64,000 nt of DNA from Linaria vulgaris (lineage: Eukaryota; Streptophyta; Magnoliopsida; Lamiales; Plantaginaceae): assembly GCA_948329865.1 (NCBI GenBank), contig OX415250.1:92037510-92101509 (forward strand), read 5' to 3'. Below, piece after piece: positions 57,111-64,000 of the stretch (its first letter is position 1; every line of letters begins with the position of its first letter). A program made the position numbers and the translations under genes. Under the pieces are notes generated by a model. It saw only the letters and a list, made by a program, of their open reading frames with translations. It made no database searches and had not been told where the DNA came from.

Positions 57111-58815
57111 GGTTGCGAAGAGCCGTACGATCTTATGCTTGTGAACCCGGTATTATGCCAATAGCTATTATTGAAGGGCAAAGAGCCTTAAGGACCTATG
57201 CTTATGAAGTTAGCAATATGCCAACATATTTTATTCATGGGCGAAGAGCCCTACGAGCCTATGCTCATGAAGTTGGCATTATGCTAGCATACATTATCCA
57301 AGGGCGAAGGGCCCAACGAGCCTATGCTCGTGTAGTTGGCATTATGCTAACAATTTTTATTCAAGCGCAAAGTGACCTACGAGCCTATTCTTGTGAAGTT
57401 GGCATTATGCCAACAAACTTTAGTCAAGCGCGAAGATCCCTACGAGGTTATGCTCGCGAAGTTGGCATAATGCCAACAGACTTTATTCAAAGGTGATTAG
57501 CCCTACGAGCCTATGCTCGTGAAGTTGGCATTATGCCAACAGACTTTATTCAAGGGTGAAGAGCACCCACGAACCTATGCTCGTGAAGTTGGCTTTTTGC
57601 CAACAGACTTTATTCAAGGGTGAAGACCCTACAAGCTTATGCTTGTGAAGTTCGCATTATGCCAATAAACGTTATCCAAGGGTGAAGAAAACTATGAGCG
57701 TATGCTCGTAAAGTTTGTATTATGACAACATAATTTAATCAAGGGCGGAGAGCCGTACGAGTTTATGCTCGTGAAGTCGGTATTATGCCAACAACTATTA
57801 TACAAGGGCATAGAGCCCTAGGGGCCTATGCTCGTGAAGTTAGCATTATACCAACATATTTTATTCAAGGCGAAGAGCCCTACGAGCCTATGCTCATGAA
57901 GTTCACATTATGCTAGCAGACGTTATCCAAGGGCGAAGAGCCTATGAGACTATGCTCGTGAAGTTGGCATTATGCCAACATATTTTATTCAAGCGCGAAG
58001 TGCTCTATGAGCCTATGCTAGTGAAGTTGGCATTATGCCAACATATTTTATTCAAGCGTGAAGAGCCCTACGAGCATGTGCTCTCAAAGTTGGCATAATG
58101 CCAATAGACTTTATTCAAGGGCGAAGAGCCCTACGACCCTCTGCTCGTGAAGTTGGCATTATGCCAACATACTTTATTTAAGGGTGAAGAGCCCTACGAG
58201 CCTATGCTAGTGAAGTTGTCATTATGCCAATAGACTTTATTCAAGGGTGAAGAGCCCTACGAGCCTATGCTCGTGAAGTTCGCATTATGCCAACAAACGT
58301 TATCCAAGGGTGAAGAGACCTGCAAGTCTATGCTCGTGAAGTTTGCATTATGACAACATAATTTAATCAAGGACGGAGAGCCGTACGAGCCTATGCTCGT
58401 GAAGTTAGCATTATGCCAACATATTTTATTCAAGGGCGAAGAGCCCTGTGAGTCTATGCTCATGAAGTTGACATTATGCCAGTATACCTTATCCTAGGGC
58501 GAAGAGCTCGACGAGCCTGTGCTCGTGAAGTTGGCACTATGCCAATATATTTTATTCAAGCAAGAAGTGCCCTACGAGCCTATGCTTATGATATTGGCAT
58601 TATGCCGATAGATTTTATTCAAGCGCGAAGAGCCCTACGAGCCTATACTCGCGAAGTTGGCATAATTCCAACAGATTTTATTCAAGGGCGAAGAGCCCTA
58701 CGAGCCTATGCTCGTGAAATTGCCATTATGCCATCATATGTTACTCAAGGGTGAAGAGCCCTACGAGCCTATGCTCGTGAAATTGGGATTGTGCCAACAG
58801 ATTTCATTCAATTCC
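57111..58815 (+). repeat. Minisatellite array 2, 63-bp units with internal palindrome
   Basis: About 27 units built from 'gggcgaagagccctacgagc' + 'ctatgctcgtgaagttggca' + 'ttatgccaacatattttatt' + 'caa'. The period of 63 bp is a multiple of three, so short open frames appear (57113-57496, 58476-58754) with repeats such as RRALRAYAREVGIMPTDFIQ. Each unit holds the palindrome GTTGGCAT-T-ATGCCAAC. The frames are broken by unit-length changes and are unlikely to be protein genes. Confidence 0.88.
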
Positions 58816-58859
58816 TACGAGCTTATATTCTAAAAATAGGTAATTATTGTACCCCCAAC

Positions 58860-59330
58860 CAAAACACGCTAGTGAAGGGCCTATTGGGTGAAGATCCAAT
58901 AAAGTAGGTGAGCCTTATCCCATTGGGTGAGAATCCCAAAAAGTAGACCATTATCGTAAGCCCTACTATAATAAATAAAGCTATGTTTCTTTGACATACC
59001 AATATGAGTGAAGAACTCATCTTCACGCACTCCCTCTCCCAAGGGATGTTTCATATTTCATGCTTTTGTGCATAACACACCTATTTGGTGTAAAACTAGA
59101 TTGAGCAGAGTGCTCATTTACTCCGTAACGACCTTCCCCAATGGAAGTCATAAATTTTAGGCTCTAACACCTTATACGCTTACTTATCATAAAAGCTACA
59201 GACCGAGTGAAGAACTCATCACTATAGGCTCCCTTCATCGAGGGATGCCTCACATCTTAGGCTCTTATGCATAGACATCTACATGGTGTCATACCAGACA
59301 AAGTAATAATACTCATCTATCCAATATCCC
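58860..59330 (+). repeat. Short array 3, ~100-200-bp units
   Basis: Phrases 'gagtgaagaactcatc', 'gggatgtttcatatttcatg'/'gggatgcctcacatcttagg' and 'tggtgtaaaac'/'tggtgtcatac' recur at least twice in the same order (58995-59110 and 59212-59310). Diverged tandem duplications. Confidence 0.5.
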
Positions 59331-59673
59331 CTTTTCATTAGGGACCATACGTGATACAAGTTAAACCTTCATATCCACGGCAAGCAATTATCGTTTGTTG
59401 TATTTTCATATAAATTCATAACACCATGCTCATTCCAGGAGCCAACACGTCTCCTCCACAATTGAGGATAGATAAAAGACATGTCACTCTATTGACAATG
59501 ATAAGTGACGCGGAGTAACGTGAAGCATTATTCAAAGAGTTACAAACACTTGCAAGATGCCGAGTGGAACACCAAAAGGATGTCAAGCCAACATACCCGC
59601 ATATAAAAATAGCAATTATGGCTAACCTCAGAAATTTGAAACACGCTTGCTAAAGACAATTACCATATCTCAA

Positions 59674-59689
59674 ACTGGGGGACATATGG
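59674..59689 (+). other. Polypurine tract of the Tat/Retand-like element
   Basis: ACTGGGGGACATATGG directly precedes the 3' LTR. Confidence 0.5.
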
Positions 59690-61454
59690 TGTGCCATAAT
59701 TTTGCTACATTAAAAATGCAAGTCACTTCAATGCTTACATGGAACCACAAGGACGAAAAGGCATTTCTCTCCCAATCCAAAAACCCCGAGAATATGCCTA
59801 GATGATATCCAAATGACTCGATCCTAAAAGATAAATAGAGACATGATGAAAGACCCGTCACATAGATACGTCGACCTAAAAACAACGCACCGTGTTGATT
59901 CTAATCAACATGGTGCATCGGGCCGGTTGGCCCCTGAGAGAGGGCACGTCGTTAAAATGGCATGCCACATCAGATGAAGATCTGACATGGCACCTCGGTC
60001 CAACGTGGCCTAATATGGACCACGTCCACATTTTGTCGAACGTGCCATGTCACATCGGTCTGAAGTTTGATGGGAATGTTATTTCTCTCACAATCCAAGA
60101 AGCTCGAGAATATGCCGAGACGATATCCAAATGACTCAATCCTCAAAAAGAAATATAAGCGTGACGAAAGACCCATCACATAGATACGTCGACCTAAAAA
60201 TAATGCACCGTGTTGATTCTAATCCACATGGCGCATCAGACTGCGTTGGCCCCTAAGAGGGGGCACGTCATTAAAATGACATGCCACATCAGATGAAGAT
60301 CTATTGTGGCACCTCGGTCCAACGTGGCCTGATATAGACCGTGTCAGAATTTGGTCCAACGTGCCATGTCACATCGATCTTTGATGTGGCACATCCCACC
60401 AACGTACCCTCCGAGAAGGGCACGTAGGTCCAAGAACTGATGTTCCGCGTCTAGTTTTCCCGATGTGGCACGTCAAAGCTTCACCCCATGTTGGTCATTA
60501 GGCTGATATGGCACCTCTAACTAGCATTGACTAGATTGGACAACGTTTGACCAACCCAGTCAAAGGCCCATGAGAGCCCAGCTAGTAGTAGTGGTCCCCA
60601 CACCCTAAGGTATCCTCATCATCTATAAATACCCCCTCATTTATCCATTTGAAGGGTTGGATCTTTTGGGAGTTCAAGGGTGTGAGTTTTCTCTCTCTAG
60701 AAAAGCATGTCAAACATTCACGTCAACTTTTAGGTTGGCACGTCAAACCTCCTAAGGTTGGCGGATTCTTCTCTTGTGGTTACGTCTACTTACATCACAT
60801 TAACTTGTGGCACATTTTATTAAGCACATTTTATAATGCACGTCAAACAAGAGCACGCCAAACAAATTATTTCTACCAATTTTCTCTACTTCTCCATAGA
60901 CATCTACATGTCAACAATTTGACTAAGTGGGAGATGAATTTGACTCCGGAGGCAACCACATGCTTTGACTCGTGATTTGACAACTTCGTAGTGCAAATCA
61001 CTCGACGTCCAATTACCGAGCCTCCTAGTGAGCTTGATGGGTAATAAGCGCAGTTAGGCCGTCAAAATTATCTCTAAATGAGATTAACATCTATGGGGTT
61101 GATTCTACAGCTGACAGGGTTTCGTCCGTGAGACAGACACCCTAAGGGGTTGTCCAATCTAGCCTAGAGGGTTAGATAAATGCACACTGCTTCTTAGCTA
61201 AGCGTCCTACTTGATTCTTTCTTCTGAAGAAGATACATAGGCAGCTTGACCTCGCATTGAGTTCAGTTCTCAATCACAATAAACCTATATCCACCCCTAG
61301 ATTAGGTTTACTTTCTTATTAACTGATTATCTCTAATATTGTCCTCTTAAGTGCAGGTTTTCATCAAACCAAAATCTCTTCTCGTATTATGTATAATGTG
61401 CGAGAGAGTCTGGTGAGGAAGTAATCTCAAGACTAGCGAAAACAACCCGCGCCA
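59690..61454 (+). repeat. 3' LTR of the Tat/Retand-like element
   Basis: 1,765 bp, ~280 bp longer than its partner because a ~318-bp segment is tandemly duplicated inside it (59763-60080 and 60081-60385). Otherwise collinear with 53660-55144. Confidence 0.75.
59763..60385 (+). repeat. Tandem duplication within the 3' LTR
   Basis: 'gagaatatgcc' occurs at 59788 and 60106, and 'cgtgccatgtcacatcg' at 60041 and 60360, in both cases ~318 bp apart. The 5' LTR holds only one copy of the segment. Confidence 0.8.
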
Positions 61455-61631
61455 GTTGTGAGGCCATGTTTCCATAAACAACCATTTTGTTCTCTCTTAG
61501 CTCCATTTTATCGCGACTCGATAAAATCCTAAGAAAACAAGAAACAATACTAAAACCAATAAATATGCACCAAGAATTTAACAAAAGCATAAATAATTGA
61601 GTACTAAAATGACGCTAAATAAACCTCATCA
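61455..61631 (-). repeat. Gypsy-type LTR (minus strand), proximal part
   Basis: Element sense starts TGATGAGGTTTATTTAGC at 61631 and runs to the insertion site of the Tat/Retand-like element. The LTR continues at 53659. Confidence 0.55.
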
Positions 61632-62860
61632 ATAATCTCAAACTTAAACATTTGTTTGTCCTCAAGCAAACTTATTAGCTTGACTCAATCTAAATTAGAA
61701 TTCAAGGGATCAACAAGTCAACATTCATAAATACGGATATTCTTAGAATGCAACCTATGGTCAAAATAAGAGATGAGATAGACTATAAAAACACGAACAC
61801 GTCAAGCTTAATAAAATCATGGTCATGCCAATTTCATGTGCTCAAATAGTGTGTGCCACTATTGCTCGTGTATAAGAGTTATTTTCACATTGCAAATTCA
61901 CAAAATCATAGCTCTTAACATGGAATCACTTCACTCTCATTCTCTACTTTTCATTTTTTCATCAATTCATTTATACCCCTTATGTTGAGGATCATTTAAG
62001 AATTTTTAGCTGGTAATGTTAGGCTCGGATATGGGCTATAATGGAAAAGGGCATATATGAGTTCTAGAGTATACTTAGTAAATCAACTCATTTTTATTTT
62101 CTTTTTCCTCCCTTATTTGTGCATTTTTCTTTGGCCATACATTTTTGCATCTTTTCCTTGCGTTTTCATTTGTGCAAGTTGCAAACCACCCTTTACTTCA
62201 TGACTTTTTTGAGAGGCAGCCCCAAAATTAGAGTTTTTCCATAAGATTGTTTGTGATCCTTCAATGCCCCCTGTTAGCTCAATCAATAAGGGATGCCGCT
62301 TTCTCATTTGTGCACTCTATTATGCTCATATTTATTTAGCCCTTTTCTTTTCATATTTTTCTTTTTGGGCTCTTGCTTTGTTTTGAAGCACCTACCTTAT
62401 CCTTCCTCTTTGATCTACTGCATTCGTGTCTAAAAAAGGTTAAATATAATTTCTTGGCTAAGGGTAGATAATTGGGTTTCATAAACAAAGACTAATAAGA
62501 AAAGGCTTCAGCGGGGTTCAGTGGATAATCTTCATAAAGGGTTTTGCGCTGGAAAGGCTAATATATAATACTAGAAAAGAATGCATGTTTTCATTTTCTC
62601 AACACATAAAATCTACACTTATCTCTAACAACAATCAAAAAAAGAACTCAAGATTCATACTAACATGCTCTTTACTATTTTCTCATGAATAAACAACATT
62701 ATTTTCACAATTATACATTTGCAGCAGATTGAAATGTATATATGAAAGAAGACATGCTTTTGATAATATTACACAAGATGTACTAAATGGCATGCATGTA
62801 TTCTTCATCTCAAGTTCGTACTATATTATGCATATATCATCATTGATCCCCATTTATTCA
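61632..62860 (-). other. 3' internal region of the gypsy element
   Basis: In sense, GTTTGCTTGAGGACAAACAA and TTTAAGTTTGAGATTAT lie just before the LTR. This 'tgcttgaggacaagcaa' motif followed by a purine-rich AAGTTTG tract is widespread at the 3' end of plant gypsy (Tat/Athila-type) elements. No pol sequence was found further right, so the element is truncated or its coding part is outside or lost. Confidence 0.5.
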
Positions 62861-63700
62861 TGCTTTCATGCTTCAAAGTTGATTATAATGACTCAATCCT
62901 CAAAAGAAATAGACTCTAAAACATGATAAATATATAACATAGATAACAAAAGGACATTCGAAAATTAAAATTAGTTGAGGACATTCGAAAATCCATGCTT
63001 TGTGTTAATTTAAATGATTTTGCCATTTGCAGTGTGATACTTATGGCTTGTCCCAGCTACAACAGTGGTAACGATGCAAGACGTAAATATATTAATATAA
63101 GATAACAAATTATAAAACATAACCTATAATTTTTAAGAGTATCGTATTCATGTATCCGTGTTAGTGATCTTTAAGATAAGATAGCTAGTAAAAGATATTG
63201 GCATTACATTCCTTAATTAAAGGTCTTTTGACCAAGAAATTATTCTCAAAATAGAAATTAAATTAAATTAAACTAAACTAAAAGCATCAGTCAATTTCTT
63301 AAAAATAGAAGTTTTAGTACGTACTATTTTTTAAAAAAATATAATTATATCTTTTACACTGTTAAAATGATGTAAGTATGCCAATCACTTACAAACAATT
63401 TAAAGTAAAAGCAATGTGAAACGCACAAAAAAAGAATATTTTCCCATGAAAGTTTTCCCAGAAACTCATACCTATAGGAATATATATGATCCCACGGACC
63501 ATGTACGATCTTACTAAATCTACGTATGAAGTTATTAATTGAATTTGGATGAATAAACCGGAGGTGTATTCTGTACTTCCAAAAGTTTATCATTCTTGCT
63601 CAAAGCAAACAGCCACTACATCTTAAACTAACATCAAGGGATCGCTGGCTTGTATCTATTTCTATTTTTATTTTTTTTTCACACAAAATCAAATGACAAA
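62861..63700. other. AT-rich DNA, no gene seen
   Basis: Short broken frames, A/T homopolymers and no repeat partner in the window. Confidence 0.5.
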
Positions 63701-63721
63701 TATAACAAAAATAGCCAAAAC

Positions 63722-63895
63722 TCAAAGAAATGGAAGGAAAAACAAACCCAAAGATAGTGGTCCTGCCATTGCAAGTGCTATTTCAATAAATTGAGATGCT
63801 GTCACATGTAGTGTAAAGATCATATGGTCCACCAACTTGCCACCATTATTAGTAGTAGAGCACTGAGACTCTCTAAGAGGTTTATTGCACCTAAT
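63722..63895 (-). CDS. Possible short exon, unknown product
   Basis: A minus-strand frame includes CNKPLRESQCSTTNNGGKL and FIEIALAMAGPLSLGLFFLP, the latter hydrophobic enough for a membrane segment. An acceptor-like ...TCTACATTAG precedes it at about 63895. Its composition is less biased than the surrounding AT-rich DNA. I do not recognise the family, and the neighbouring exons would be outside or unrecognised. This may be a chance frame. Confidence 0.22.
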   Translation of the reverse strand: MRCNKPLRESQCSTTNNGGKLVDHMIFTLHVTASQFIEIALAMAGPLSLGLFFLPFL

Positions 63896-64000
63896 GTAGA
63901 TCAATGTAATCAACTAACAATGCAGTAAATATAAGATGTGCAACGTGTTTACGTTTGTAATTCATTTCACAAACCAATCCGTCAAAGGGCTGATCTTAGC

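Larger units (their letters stand above)
53660..61454 (+). mobile_element. Tat/Retand-like LTR element without coding region (LARD-like)
   Basis: Two direct repeats (53660-55144 and 59690-61454) start TGTGCCATAATTTT and end in ...GCTCTA / ...GCGCCA. The first is followed immediately by AGGCGCCGTCTTTGG, close to the GGCGCCGTCTGTGG primer site common in Tat-lineage gypsy elements. The second is preceded by a purine tract, ACTGGGGGACATATGG. Flanks GTTGG (53655-53659) and GTTGT (61455-61459) make a target duplication with one mismatch. The 4.5-kb interior has no gag or pol motif and consists largely of tandem repeats, so the element is non-autonomous. Confidence 0.75.

Noticed and set aside
57113..57496. 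127-codon frame with a 21-residue repeat that could look like a repeat protein
   Set aside because: It is a by-product of the 63-bp minisatellite. Frames break as soon as unit length changes and the array lies in the non-coding interior of an LTR element.

Overview
This window is nuclear DNA from a flowering plant, most likely a eudicot, and is almost entirely transposable elements stacked inside one another. I see no intact single-copy host gene, no rRNA or tRNA gene, no CRISPR array and no bacterial-style operon. The plant assignment rests on plant-type Ty1/copia (SIRE/Maximus-like and Tnt1-like), Ty3/gypsy (Tat/Retand-like), CACTA (TNP2, DUF4218, DUF4216), MULE (PB1-like domain) and Transposase_28-type sequences, together with GT-AG introns and long AT-rich and microsatellite tracts. 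I cannot name the species.

Layout. 1-2000: 5' part of a MULE transposase gene (minus strand) and its probable element end. 2001-4280: AT-rich, no gene. 4290-6647: a decayed copia element (minus). 6648-16775: a structurally complete copia of about 10.1 kb (minus) with two LTRs, 5-bp target duplications, a tRNA-iMet primer site, a polypurine tract, gag, pro-int, RT-RNase H and an extra env-like ORF. It is inserted in the older copia. 16781-18170: promoter- or LTR-like non-coding DNA. 18428-26790: two tandem, intron-containing, decayed Transposase_28-type loci (plus). The second is split at 24104-26317 by a non-autonomous CACTA element with an AAA target duplication.

27500-29072: a possible hAT-type end and the right part of a second CACTA-like element with tandem units of about 400 bp. 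29300-29750: LINE scraps. 29760-31928: no gene. 31929-38687: a larger CACTA element with a broken TNP2-DUF4218-DUF4216 gene; it hosts a 401-bp MULE-type MITE with perfect 9-bp target duplications. 38688-41108: mostly empty, with an RNase H-like remnant. 41109-47323: the 3' part of a second SIRE-like copia (minus). 47324 to about 51960: a decayed Tnt1-like copia (plus). 51995-53659 and 61455-61631: two parts of one gypsy LTR (minus), split by a Tat/Retand-like LTR element at 53660-61454 that has no coding region and is filled by two or three families of tandem repeats. 61632 to about 62860: the gypsy 3' internal region. The rest is AT-rich, with one possible short exon near the end.

No genes here form a host pathway. 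The coding modules are parts of element life cycles (capsid, protease, integrase, reverse transcriptase and RNase H for copia; transposase for CACTA and MULE), and nearly all are broken by stops, frameshifts or deletions. The most informative content is the nesting order, the divergent subterminal palindromes of the CACTA elements, the minisatellite-filled LTR element and the paired Transposase_28-type loci.
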